Shown here: piece after piece, positions 23,873 to 32,240 of the stretch
Layout of the letters: each line of letters begins with the position of its first letter
Numbering within the stretch: the first letter of the stretch is position 1
Virus record (IMG/VR): IMGVR_UViG_3300022926_000003
Span: 36,681-100,680 of that record
Reading direction: 5' to 3' (one strand)
Source: a virus
DNA: 64,000 nt
Notes under the pieces: model-generated
Databases searched by the model: none
Seen by the model: only the letters and a program-made list of their open reading frames with translations
Told to the model about the DNA's origin: nothing
Translations under genes and position numbers: made by a program

Positions 23873-24807
23873 GTCCTTGTATATTAGTTACTTCCCATAT
23901 AAACAATAGTGAGAAAATAAAAATTGCTCACAAACTTGTAGATTTTTTACAAGATAAAAAGTTACCCGTAATATTTGCGGGTAACTTCCCCATTCCTATA
24001 GAAATACAACAAAAGGTAGATTATACTTTAAATATTAAAGAAAATCCTAGACCTAATAGGTATGCTGTATTTTGGGAGCTTGTAGATCCTAAAATAGAGT
24101 GGGGAGAAAATCTTTATGCGGAATTTGTAGAATGGGATTATGGCTATGCTCATCTTCACCAAATACTTAAAGCAATTAAGTTGTGTCAAAGTTTAGGATA
24201 TGATTATGTTTATCATCTAAACTATGATATAGAATTAAGTGAAGAAAACTTTTATAAATTTATTAACAGAGGGGAAAAAGGAGATCCTTTATTTTTTCCT
24301 TGGGGAGAAGGGGAGGATTATAATTTTGCAACTAATATATTTGCTCTTCCCTGTAACACATATGTAAATTCTATAGAGCCTGTGCTTAATTTGTATAAAG
24401 AGGGAACAGTCAATGATCCTAACCTTAAAGAGGGTTGGTTCTGTGAATCTTTTTTTAAATGGGCAATTGAGAAGTACTCAAACCAAAAATTCCCACACAC
24501 ACAAGATATCCCCTTTTCAGGAGTATATAAAAGTTTTAATGGAAAATATACTTTAGGGCAATCTTTAGTAAACATATATTTTTATTCTGAAAAAAACTCA
24601 TATTTGATTTGGCCTAAAGAGGGAACTTTCCCAGATCCATGTAGTTTGGAACATGAAGATGGAAGTATACACCCTCTTAAACCCACCCCTGTATCTTATA
24701 TTTTTATTTTAAATAGTAATAAAGAAGGGAATTATTATTATAAAGAAGATTTAGTATTTACTAATAATATTGAATTTAGGAGAACTAACTGTATTGTTAA
24801 AAAATAA
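23869..24807 (+). CDS. putative glycosyltransferase (GT-A like)
   Basis: 312 aa. ILVTSHINNSEKIKIAHKLV opens like a Rossmann-type fold, and YVYHLNYDIELSEENFYKF (about 111-129) has an acidic site in the position of the DXD motif. EGWFCESFFKWAIEK resembles an acceptor-domain helix. Weakly supported by sequence, but the next gene is a clear GT2 and the two overlap by one base (TAATGA). Confidence 0.55.
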   Translation: MSPCILVTSHINNSEKIKIAHKLVDFLQDKKLPVIFAGNFPIPIEIQQKVDYTLNIKENPRPNRYAVFWELVDPKIEWGENLYAEFVEWDYGYAHLHQILKAIKLCQSLGYDYVYHLNYDIELSEENFYKFINRGEKGDPLFFPWGEGEDYNFATNIFALPCNTYVNSIEPVLNLYKEGTVNDPNLKEGWFCESFFKWAIEKYSNQKFPHTQDIPFSGVYKSFNGKYTLGQSLVNIYFYSEKNSYLIWPKEGTFPDPCSLEHEDGSIHPLKPTPVSYIFILNSNKEGNYYYKEDLVFTNNIEFRRTNCIVKK

Positions 24808-25946
24808 TGAAATTTACTATATATAGTGGGTTCTATAATAATATAGAATACTTAAATCAAGTTTGGGAAGGTATAAAAAACCAAACCTACACTAATTGGG
24901 AATGGATCATATCAGATGATTTTAGTGAAGATTCCTCTATAGAAAAAACCCTAATAGATTTCACCTCACTCCACCCTCAGATAAAATACATTAAACCTAG
25001 ATGGAAAAGAGAATTTTACTTTAACCCCCCTGTCGAGATTTCTACAGGAGACATTATGCTAGTACAGGATGTTGATGATTTCCCCCATCCTAAATTATTA
25101 GAAGTTTATAAGTATAATTTTGATAAATTCCCCAAAGTAGAAATGATATCTTGTTCTTCTATAATGAAAAAGAATCATATTAAAGGGAAAATTGAGTGGT
25201 ATAGAGATAACCATTATAAGGGGGTCTATAACCTAGAGGAAGGAAAAAAAATGTGGAGAAGTTTAGGAGATGCTAGAGCTTATAGAATAAAAACCCGTTC
25301 CACAGAAGAATTTGCTAAAGAAGGAGAATTTAAACATAGTTTTGCAGAAGATCTTGTTAAGGGGTATATTACGGAAACTAAAGGAAAACTCTTATTCCTC
25401 CCTAGAGTATTACATACTTACTCCCAAGAATCTAACACATCAGTATCCCATAAAGTAAGACCTAGTGAAGAACTACAAATTATGGTTGAAGAAAATAGTA
25501 GGTTTATAGAAAAACGTAATTCTAAAATAAACTTAGAAGAATTAGATTCTATTGAACATTACTATGATGAATGTTATGATGTGTGGGTGGGTATGTTATT
25601 ATCTGATCATTATAATTATCCCCAAAATTTTAAATTTGATATCCACAATTCTCAATTAAATCCCCGTTCTAGAAATAGAATTAGGGAGCTGTTTTTTGAT
25701 TATGGTATAGAGTATTTCAAGTTTAGGGAAGATGCAGATTATGCTTTTTTTAAAGTAAATACACAAGAAGATCTTGAATACACCAAACAAAATATAGAAT
25801 TTTACTTAAAAAATAATAAAAAAGTAACTATTTGCTGTGGGGTAGATAAATTAAAAGATAAATTATGTTCCACAATAGGATACCTTCATTGGTGGCATGA
25901 ATGGGGAGGAAATCGAAATCTTGTTTTTAATCATCAATTTTCATAA
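24807..25946 (+). CDS. glycosyltransferase family 2
   Basis: 379 aa. FTIYSGFYNNIEYLNQVWEG and QTYTNWEWIISDDFSED are the GT2 N-terminal motifs, and MLVQDVDDFPHPKLLEVY (about 88-105) is the metal site. The C-terminal 120 residues are an extra domain not recognised. Second sugar locus, separated from the first by the tRNA region. Confidence 0.8.
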   Translation: MKFTIYSGFYNNIEYLNQVWEGIKNQTYTNWEWIISDDFSEDSSIEKTLIDFTSLHPQIKYIKPRWKREFYFNPPVEISTGDIMLVQDVDDFPHPKLLEVYKYNFDKFPKVEMISCSSIMKKNHIKGKIEWYRDNHYKGVYNLEEGKKMWRSLGDARAYRIKTRSTEEFAKEGEFKHSFAEDLVKGYITETKGKLLFLPRVLHTYSQESNTSVSHKVRPSEELQIMVEENSRFIEKRNSKINLEELDSIEHYYDECYDVWVGMLLSDHYNYPQNFKFDIHNSQLNPRSRNRIRELFFDYGIEYFKFREDADYAFFKVNTQEDLEYTKQNIEFYLKNNKKVTICCGVDKLKDKLCSTIGYLHWWHEWGGNRNLVFNHQFS

Positions 25947-25993
25947 TCCCGTCATATGAAAATGTGGTTTTTGCCGGGAACTTTCGTATCTTT
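25940..25993 (+). promoter_or_regulatory. class A promoter (copy 4)
   Basis: TTCAT (25940) and GTCAT (25951) at 11-bp period; core TATCTTT at 25987, 36 bp from the second box. The ATG at 26001 lies 14 bases from the core, so the mRNA would be almost leaderless. Confidence 0.65.
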
Positions 25994-26000
25994 ATGGTGC

Positions 26001-26135
26001 ATGAAAAAGCGGAAAAACATAAACGCTAGTGTACCTGAGGGTAAATATTTCCGCCAACCCTCTAATAAGGTACATACTGACAAAAGTAAATATACCCGTA
26101 AAACAAAACATAAAAATGAAAATGACAGTCTCTGA
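26001..26135 (+). CDS. small basic protein
   Basis: 44 aa, Lys/Asn-rich (KVHTDKSKYTRKTKHKN), similar in style to the small basic protein at 19511. Small proteins of this type occur in Bacteroidota and their phages; function unknown. Overlaps the next start by 20 bases. Confidence 0.5.
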   Translation: MKKRKNINASVPEGKYFRQPSNKVHTDKSKYTRKTKHKNENDSL

Positions 26136-26346
26136 TTGTTACGCAAACGCACGTGAAGCACTAGCACGTGGTGATGAAGACAAAGCACGTGATCTAGCTG
26201 ACTTCGGTATCATGAAAGTAGCAGATGCCCGTGCTGAAGGTGCTAAATTTGACGACACCATTGATGACGTACGAATTGCCCTATGGCTCGAACGTTTCTG
26301 GTATTTTTTAGAAAACAATAATCTGATGCTCGATGGAGAGGAATAA
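26116..26346 (+). CDS. small helical protein
   Basis: 76 aa from the ATG at 26116. Alpha-helical with a repeat-like helix pair (YANAREALARGDEDKARDLA), reminiscent of a single TPR unit. Unrecognised. Overlaps the next gene by 14 bases. Confidence 0.55.
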   Translation: MKMTVSDCYANAREALARGDEDKARDLADFGIMKVADARAEGAKFDDTIDDVRIALWLERFWYFLENNNLMLDGEE

Positions 26347-26533
26347 GATCTATAAGGAAGCACAATACATCCTTAACCAACTCAATGAAATTGACCGCAA
26401 ACACTTCTCTGAAGTTACTGAGGAAGTATTTACCCACCTCCAGCATATAAGGTTTATAGCAGAAGAAATCCAACGTAAATCCCAGAATTATGTACATCGA
26501 CCTGAGGCGCCAGGAGAACGAGATCGACCTTAA
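26333..26533 (+). CDS. hypothetical helical protein
   Basis: 66 aa, mostly helix with a charged C-terminus ending PEAPGERDRP, which is encoded in the overlap with the next gene. Unrecognised. Confidence 0.45.
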   Translation: MERNKIYKEAQYILNQLNEIDRKHFSEVTEEVFTHLQHIRFIAEEIQRKSQNYVHRPEAPGERDRP

Positions 26534-26732
26534 AATAGCAGAAGAACGCAAACGCCCATTTTATGTAATAGATGAGTATGCAAGGGTGTTTGCCGGATTG
26601 AGGAGAGGGTATCCATATTTTAGTGAAGATATAAATGAAGCAAAACCAATTTACAACAATGAACAGTTTGGAGCTATCCGAAGAGGAAGCACTTACGGTA
26701 TCGAAAGAGTTTCGGCCCAAGATCTATTGTGA
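26490..26732 (+). CDS. hypothetical protein
   Basis: 80 aa, charged N-terminal helix followed by an aromatic middle (YARVFAGLRRGYPYFSED). Unrecognised; overlaps both neighbours. Confidence 0.45.
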   Translation: MYIDLRRQENEIDLKIAEERKRPFYVIDEYARVFAGLRRGYPYFSEDINEAKPIYNNEQFGAIRRGSTYGIERVSAQDLL

Positions 26733-27186
26733 TATGGATGGAGTGCTTACTGACTTTGATAAGCAGTTTAGCGAAATTCACCCTTGGGGTCCCAAAAAGT
26801 TTACTGAAAAAAACGGTAAAGATGAGTTTTGGGAACTTATTGATGGTAGAGGAGTAGGTTTTTGGGTAGGAATGGATTGGATGGAAGATGGTAAGGAACT
26901 ATTTAAATTTATTACTGAAAACTTCTACGTTGAGTTGCTTTCCTCCCCTTCAAGAGCAGAACACTCACGGTTAGGTAAGCGGTTGTGGGTTAGAAACCAC
27001 AAGTTAGGAGTTAAGTTGAATTTGGCTTATTCCCATAACAAGCAAAAGTATGCTGCTCCTTCTCACATTTTGATTGATGATCGAAAAGATAACATTGAGC
27101 AGTGGGAATCTAAAGGAGGAATTGGTATATTACACACATCCGCAAAAGAAACAATTGAATGTCTGAAAAAAAAGGTAACACTGTAA
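26659..27186 (+). CDS. HAD-superfamily phosphatase (5'-nucleotidase type)
   Basis: About 175 aa. IYCDMDGVLTDF is HAD motif I with nucleophile Asp and acid Asp; LSSPSR is the motif II region and HILIDDRKDNIEQWESKGG motif IV with its two acidic residues. NT5C-like nucleotidases dephosphorylate deoxynucleotides, and T4-like phages use such enzymes in nucleotide metabolism. The ATG at 26659 was chosen (26635 is also possible); the ATG at 26734 would remove the catalytic Asp. It overlaps the previous gene by 74 bases. Confidence 0.75.
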   Translation: MNSLELSEEEALTVSKEFRPKIYCDMDGVLTDFDKQFSEIHPWGPKKFTEKNGKDEFWELIDGRGVGFWVGMDWMEDGKELFKFITENFYVELLSSPSRAEHSRLGKRLWVRNHKLGVKLNLAYSHNKQKYAAPSHILIDDRKDNIEQWESKGGIGILHTSAKETIECLKKKVTL

Positions 27187-27491
27187 AACTTAAGTTTCCA
27201 TTCCCTGAACACCTGTGTTGTGAGGTGTTTTCACCTGGTTTAGATAGGTGGCACCGAGTTACACCAAATGAGTTTAGAAGTTTTGTAGGCAAGCGTAGAA
27301 TCCTACATTTGGAAGGTGATATTAAGGATAATGAAAATGTTACAAGCACATACAAAGATTACGATGGACCTGTTTATATGTATGGAACGAATAAAGTCAT
27401 AAATTCGTCAAATGTAGAAGTTGGAAAATTAGCCTTTGTTGATGATATTGACCCACGTGAATTTAAAAAAAGAAGAGGAAATGCACTTTGA
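27159..27491 (+). CDS. hypothetical protein
   Basis: 110 aa, beta-rich, soluble, unrecognised (FPEHLCCEVFSPGLDRWHRV; GPVYMYGTNKVI). Overlaps the HAD gene by 28 bases. Confidence 0.55.
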   Translation: MSEKKGNTVKLKFPFPEHLCCEVFSPGLDRWHRVTPNEFRSFVGKRRILHLEGDIKDNENVTSTYKDYDGPVYMYGTNKVINSSNVEVGKLAFVDDIDPREFKKRRGNAL

Positions 27492-27657
27492 TCCTAAAAA
27501 TGACGCTCTTCGTGAGCAAATTAAAAAAGAAGGTATTAACCCCGAAATGATCGATGACTCGTATGGAGATGAGTTTGAAGATTTTGTTGATATTATTTCC
27601 GAAAGGGAACTTAACGACAATTGGGATGAATATGGAGATGATTCCTACGAGTATTAA
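27481..27657 (+). CDS. small acidic protein
   Basis: 58 aa from the ATG at 27481. Strongly acidic C-terminus (Asp/Glu/Tyr). Acidic small phage proteins can mimic DNA, but nothing specific supports that here. Confidence 0.5.
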   Translation: MHFDPKNDALREQIKKEGINPEMIDDSYGDEFEDFVDIISERELNDNWDEYGDDSYEY

Positions 27658-27706
27658 TTAAGCAAGCTTTTAATTACCCACCCCCCTCCCCTAATCCATA
27701 TATACA

Positions 27707-27883
27707 ATGGGCATACTAGAATATATCTTACTTGGTGTTTGCTTTGGATTCCTAATGGAACACTTTGGTAAACTTATGGATCTAAGCTTTAACTTCTGGG
27801 AACGTTTGGTATTGTGGGTATTTTGGCCCATTATAGGGATATTTGTAGTATACCACTTTATTAAAGAGTTATTTAGTAAATAA
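27707..27883 (+). CDS. small membrane protein
   Basis: 58 aa with two hydrophobic helices (about 2-17 and 30-50) separated by a polar turn. Unrecognised. Followed by the terminator at 27911. Confidence 0.5.
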   Translation: MGILEYILLGVCFGFLMEHFGKLMDLSFNFWERLVLWVFWPIIGIFVVYHFIKELFSK

Positions 27884-27910
27884 CTTGGTTAAGTTTAATA
27901 AAATATAACT

Positions 27911-27937
27911 AGGAGACCTTGACGGGTCTCCTTTTTT
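27911..27937 (+). terminator. intrinsic terminator
   Basis: AGGAGACC (27911-27918) pairs with GGTCTCCT (27925-27932), six-base loop, then a run of T. The clearest terminator in the window; it separates the small-gene region from the fibre genes. Confidence 0.9.
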
Positions 27938-27942
27938 AGTAT

Positions 27943-27950
27943 ATATTTAT
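27943..27950 (+). promoter_or_regulatory. class B (late-type) promoter element ATATTTAT
   Basis: Six bases after the terminator T-run and 26 bases before the ATG at 27969; likely drives the fibre cluster late. Confidence 0.5.
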
Positions 27951-27968
27951 AAATAAATAAAAGTAAAA

Positions 27969-28244
27969 ATGAGTGAATTAACAAAATACTTGGTGGTTTC
28001 TAGTGAAAATCCCCAAGTAAAAACCCATAATAAAGATGAGATGGCAACTTACATAGTGGCCAATCATAGTGAAGTTACGCAGGAGCAGGCTACTACTATA
28101 GTTAATGATAATGGACTTTGGAATGATAAAAGGTTAATACCTATTGTTAGAGAAGGGCTTAAAGTATCTTCCCCCACCTTAAATGACCAGGGGATTGAGA
28201 ATCTTTTAGACGCTATAGTGGGGTTTTGGAAAGAAAATAATTAA
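27969..28244 (+). CDS. hypothetical protein upstream of fibre genes
   Basis: 91 aa, soluble, helical, unrecognised. First gene of the late fibre cluster. Not related by sequence to the MSHH-type partner proteins further on, but of similar size. Confidence 0.55.
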   Translation: MSELTKYLVVSSENPQVKTHNKDEMATYIVANHSEVTQEQATTIVNDNGLWNDKRLIPIVREGLKVSSPTLNDQGIENLLDAIVGFWKENN

Positions 28245-28255
28245 AAAATAAACAA

Positions 28256-29389
28256 ATGTGGAATATGCCAACAAATCCTCCTGAGCCTTGGCCTCAGTAT
28301 GTAAAGAGGAAAGAGAATATAGGAGTACCTATAATGGAAGTACGTAAAAGGTATCTTGAAGAACAATTATTATTTGAGAATTACGTAAGTACTTTACAAA
28401 CCTTAAATGTTTCATCCCCCAGTGCGGGAGGAGGGGGTCCCCTTCCTTCCTCAACCCCTGGACCTGGACCCGGACCTGGACCTGGACCTGGACCTGGGGG
28501 TAAATATCAATTTGTTGAGGGTGGTAGCAAGACTTACTATTGGGTTAACTTTACATCTACAACTGATAGATTAGGTGATCCCCTTCTTACGGATATTAAA
28601 GCAGGGGTATTAAATGAAACTACTACATTCTTTAATGCACCTGAGTATCCTGGGTATACACCTCAGATTGGATTCCCATTATTTTCTGATGATGTAGATG
28701 GAACGACTGTATTTAAGTTGGGTAGAAGAGATGGAGCTGGTGATTGGATAGGTGGACCTGATTTTAATGGTTATTGGTATATACTCCCCACTGATTTAGA
28801 TTATAAAGATTGGGATTATGAAGATTTTAGACCCTTCACAGGTACTAGTTATTATCGTCCTTATGTCTACGTTGATGGTGACAACTTCTTCAATCCAAAC
28901 GAAATGATAGGGTCTTCACAATTAGATCAGGTTGGGACTGAAACTTGGCAGAGTGCACATATATTTATAACAACTAAAAATCTAACCCCATCTAGTGAAT
29001 TTTTTGGTGTAGATTGGGCAAAGGTTATAAGGGGAGATCTTGATTTGAGAACTCTCCAAGTAGTTTTAGCTCCGGGTTCTAGTTTGAGTCCTAATTTTGA
29101 GACAGCCAATTGGCAAGTCACCTCCGCCGACGTCTTCACGTTAAGTAGTAACCCTAGCCTCGTTGATGTATTGGAGTATAGAGATCAAGCTGGTGGTAAT
29201 AACTTTTTAATGGCTTGGGATCCTGGCAGTGGTGGTTGGTTATTATTTGATTTGAACTCCTTTAGCGGTGTTGTAGGACCTTCTACTTATGATGATGTAT
29301 GGAAAGGAATAGACCCAGGAACAGGGGAATGGGTTTCGGGTGAAGTTGTTAGCATAGGAAAACTTCTTAATGTAGTTCCAATACCTTAA
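28256..29389 (+). CDS. fibre/adhesin-like virion protein, anchor module copy 1
   Basis: 377 aa. The N-terminal anchor (1-55: PEPWPQYVKRK, PIMEVRKRYLEEQLLFENYV) is shared with the genes at 29415, 32241 and 35063. It is followed by a Pro-Gly repeat linker (about 67-81) encoded by a CCTGGA hexanucleotide repeat, then about 290 residues of Tyr/Trp/Asp-rich beta structure with no match to the other three. A conserved attachment end with a variable outer part is the pattern of tail fibres and receptor-binding proteins (inference). Confidence 0.65.
   Translation: MWNMPTNPPEPWPQYVKRKENIGVPIMEVRKRYLEEQLLFENYVSTLQTLNVSSPSAGGGGPLPSSTPGPGPGPGPGPGPGGKYQFVEGGSKTYYWVNFTSTTDRLGDPLLTDIKAGVLNETTTFFNAPEYPGYTPQIGFPLFSDDVDGTTVFKLGRRDGAGDWIGGPDFNGYWYILPTDLDYKDWDYEDFRPFTGTSYYRPYVYVDGDNFFNPNEMIGSSQLDQVGTETWQSAHIFITTKNLTPSSEFFGVDWAKVIRGDLDLRTLQVVLAPGSSLSPNFETANWQVTSADVFTLSSNPSLVDVLEYRDQAGGNNFLMAWDPGSGGWLLFDLNSFSGVVGPSTYDDVWKGIDPGTGEWVSGEVVSIGKLLNVVPIP
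28457..28498 (+). repeat. hexanucleotide tandem repeat (CCTGGA)7
   Basis: Seven six-base units with two substitutions, encoding alternating Pro-Gly. Length changes would stay in frame and lengthen or shorten the linker. Confidence 0.85.
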
Positions 29390-29414
29390 TTAAAAAAATT
29401 AAAAAAATAAATAA

Positions 29415-31925
29415 ATGTGGAAACCAATATACCAACCTGAGCCCTGGCCTCAGTTCTTAAAAAGAAAAGATATAAAAGGACTTCCCATCATGGAAGCCAG
29501 AAAAAAATATATGGAGGAGCAACTCCTATTTGAAAACTATTATAGCAATCTACAAACCCTAAATACTATAAATACTGTATCTCCTAGTGTAGCATCTGCT
29601 GCTGCTGCAGCAGGTGGAGGTGGAGGTGGAGGTCCTAAAAAGAGTATAGGCCCTAGTGGAGCAAGAGGTGGAGGACCCTTACCTCTATTTTTTGATGGGG
29701 TATATGATCTAGGAGCCTCTTCCGTCCTCACCAAGCTTATAGATATGAGGGATCCTACATTGTATATGGAAATATACCCCTCACAAAGTATTTATGAATG
29801 GAAGTATCCTTATGCGGAGGTAGGCACTAACCACGATTATATGTGGAATCCTGGTTGGAATGAGAGTACCATGACTGCTGTTCCTTCTTATAGCTCTAGT
29901 AGGTTCCCAACTATAGATTTATGGGGATCTAATGGTATGCCCAACTGGAGTTCGGGATCTCTTGATTTACTCACTACCATGTATAAAGATGCTAGTGGTG
30001 GGCCAGGTAAATACTACACAGAGTATATGTATGATGGTGTCCCCTCTTACATGGATAGCTTTAGGAACAACTCAGTGGATTCTGTAAGAAAATACTATGC
30101 AGGAATGCCTAGTACTTTAGAAAATCCTATAAGGATTGATTGGGGGGATGGGAATGTAAATGACTATCCTGCAGGTACATATACAAGGGAGTTGGGACCT
30201 TGGCAAATTGAACAAGTATCAGATACCTCCAGTGTATGGACTGCTGAAGCGGCCTCTAGTAACGTTTACAATCAAACCCCTCTGGATCATTGGTACGATT
30301 TAGAGCACTTGGTGCCCGAAGAGTGGATCCCCCATATCCCTGACCCTGTATATACACCTAGGTCTTATTCTTCAGATAATAGATATTCAAGGTTCGCTAT
30401 GGAACCCGCAATTACCTCAAGTAATGGTAATTTCCCTTGGGGGAGTCCTTGGAATAACTGGTGGGATTGGACCAATACTAATACTAATATTAAAGTGTAT
30501 GGAGATCCTAATCCTGCAAGTAACCCTAATTCATATAACCCAGCTTATGGTGGGTTGAGAAGAATAAATTATCTTGATATATCAAACCGCACTTCATTCA
30601 GCTCGTTGTTTTGGTATACGTTAGGAGTTGATATAACTCCCCTTAATATAGCTGCTTGGGATACTAGCAACATAACAAGTATGTATCGAATGTTCTATAA
30701 CTCTAGATTTACATTAGGTAAAGGCATTAAGGAAAATAATTTGTCTAATTGGGATACTTCAAATGTAACCAATTTTGATAGTATGTTTCGAGCGCAAAGC
30801 ACTGAACCTGATACCTCCCAACCTGAAATAGGAGGGTGGGATGTTAGTAGTGGTACCAATTTTAGCGGTATGTTCCTGGTCAATGGCGGTGCCCGTTGGT
30901 TTAACACTAATCATAACGCGGATTTAAGCAATTGGAATATGGGTAATGCCCAAAACATATCTATGATGTTTTATTATAATGGGGCTTTTCAACACAACAC
31001 AAACTTTAATAATTGGAACATAAGTGGTTCAACAGGTTATTACGTATTTGTGGGCACTTCATTTAACCAAGCTTTAACTAATTGGGTTCCGGGTTCAGGA
31101 ACAAATTGGGAAAGGTGGTGTGGTGATTCTTCTATATCTCATACTAATTATTGGGCTACACTTAGGGCATGGGCTAGTAGTTCTGCGGTTGATGTAGATA
31201 CTCATAGCTCTTATTACCCCACCAATATTGGTAAGTTATATACACGTACTTACACTAAGAGAACTTCAGCGGAAATTTCAGAAGGATTGGGAGCACCTGA
31301 TGGGATCCCTTCATCGTACCCAGCAATCCTTTCTCAAGGTACTCAACACTTTCCCCAAGATACAGAGGCTATAAATTATAAAGATTTCCAAGCTTGGTTC
31401 GGTAATAATGTCCGTGGTACGGGTATAACTCTCATTAGTGGAAGTATAAATCACCAAGCATATGAAACTTTGCTAGATAAAGGATGGATTATGGGAAACC
31501 ACGATATATTAGATACAGGTTCTATTGCCTCAAACCGGTTAACCCAACTACCCATAAAAGTATTAGTAAGTGGAAGCCAGTATATTATGTCTTCTTCTTA
31601 TTGGACACCTATAAGTGAAATTCAACCTTATGACTTATATGATCCTCTATATACTCCTACTCTAACATATAGATTTGATCAAAGTGACCCAAGTAATACT
31701 GGTCATCCCTTAAAACTTTCAGAAACACTAGATGGTACTCATGGAGGTGGAGTTGAGTACACCACAGACGTTACAACTGTAGGTACCCCAGGTACTTCAG
31801 GTTCATATACAGATGTTATAGTATCTAACTTGAATGGATTTGAGGTGGAACATAAGCCTAAGTTGTATGCTTATTGTGAAAACCACTCAGGCATGAGTGA
31901 ATTCTATTTAGAAGCTTATATTTAA
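29415..31925 (+). CDS. fibre/adhesin-like protein with BspA-type repeats and cupredoxin-like end, module copy 2
   Basis: 836 aa. Anchor (1-55), Ala/Gly linker with seven Gly (about 64-78), a PKD-like IRIDWGDG motif (about 239), then DUF285/BspA-type repeats (about 392-570) such as NLSNWDTSNVTNFDSMF. The C-terminal 95 residues hold HPLKLSE and YCENHSGM, spaced like the His and Cys-x2-His-x2-Met ligands of type 1 copper proteins. Likely a late, trimeric or extended virion adhesin; followed by a small partner gene. Confidence 0.7.
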   Translation: MWKPIYQPEPWPQFLKRKDIKGLPIMEARKKYMEEQLLFENYYSNLQTLNTINTVSPSVASAAAAAGGGGGGGPKKSIGPSGARGGGPLPLFFDGVYDLGASSVLTKLIDMRDPTLYMEIYPSQSIYEWKYPYAEVGTNHDYMWNPGWNESTMTAVPSYSSSRFPTIDLWGSNGMPNWSSGSLDLLTTMYKDASGGPGKYYTEYMYDGVPSYMDSFRNNSVDSVRKYYAGMPSTLENPIRIDWGDGNVNDYPAGTYTRELGPWQIEQVSDTSSVWTAEAASSNVYNQTPLDHWYDLEHLVPEEWIPHIPDPVYTPRSYSSDNRYSRFAMEPAITSSNGNFPWGSPWNNWWDWTNTNTNIKVYGDPNPASNPNSYNPAYGGLRRINYLDISNRTSFSSLFWYTLGVDITPLNIAAWDTSNITSMYRMFYNSRFTLGKGIKENNLSNWDTSNVTNFDSMFRAQSTEPDTSQPEIGGWDVSSGTNFSGMFLVNGGARWFNTNHNADLSNWNMGNAQNISMMFYYNGAFQHNTNFNNWNISGSTGYYVFVGTSFNQALTNWVPGSGTNWERWCGDSSISHTNYWATLRAWASSSAVDVDTHSSYYPTNIGKLYTRTYTKRTSAEISEGLGAPDGIPSSYPAILSQGTQHFPQDTEAINYKDFQAWFGNNVRGTGITLISGSINHQAYETLLDKGWIMGNHDILDTGSIASNRLTQLPIKVLVSGSQYIMSSSYWTPISEIQPYDLYDPLYTPTLTYRFDQSDPSNTGHPLKLSETLDGTHGGGVEYTTDVTTVGTPGTSGSYTDVIVSNLNGFEVEHKPKLYAYCENHSGMSEFYLEAYI

Positions 31926-31939
31926 TAAAATAAAATAAA

Positions 31940-32227
31940 ATGTCACATCATCATATAGAAAAAAACGAAGATACCTATTATTTAACTCACAATAATTCTA
32001 ACATATTCCACTATGGATATTCAGAAATTGGGGATAGTATTGATTCAGGCCAACCTTATATGGAAAGATTTTCTACTAAAGAAGAATTAAAAAATCGAGT
32101 AGAAGAGCTAGGTCAAGTTTGGAAAGATCCTCTCCTTCCTCCTATGTTGGAAATAGAAGAATTACAAGAATTAGGGACATGGTCTGATGGAAATAGAACT
32201 ATTAGTATAAATGATATCCTAATCTAA
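31940..32227 (+). CDS. small partner protein of the fibre module (copy 1)
   Basis: 95 aa, starts MSHHHIEKNED. Homologous to the genes at 34756 and 36781, each directly after a fibre gene. Conserved TKEELKNRVEELGQVWKDP. Position suggests an assembly chaperone or a small subunit of the fibre, as in many phages (inference). Confidence 0.6.
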   Translation: MSHHHIEKNEDTYYLTHNNSNIFHYGYSEIGDSIDSGQPYMERFSTKEELKNRVEELGQVWKDPLLPPMLEIEELQELGTWSDGNRTISINDILI

Positions 32228-32240
32228 AAAATACAAAATT

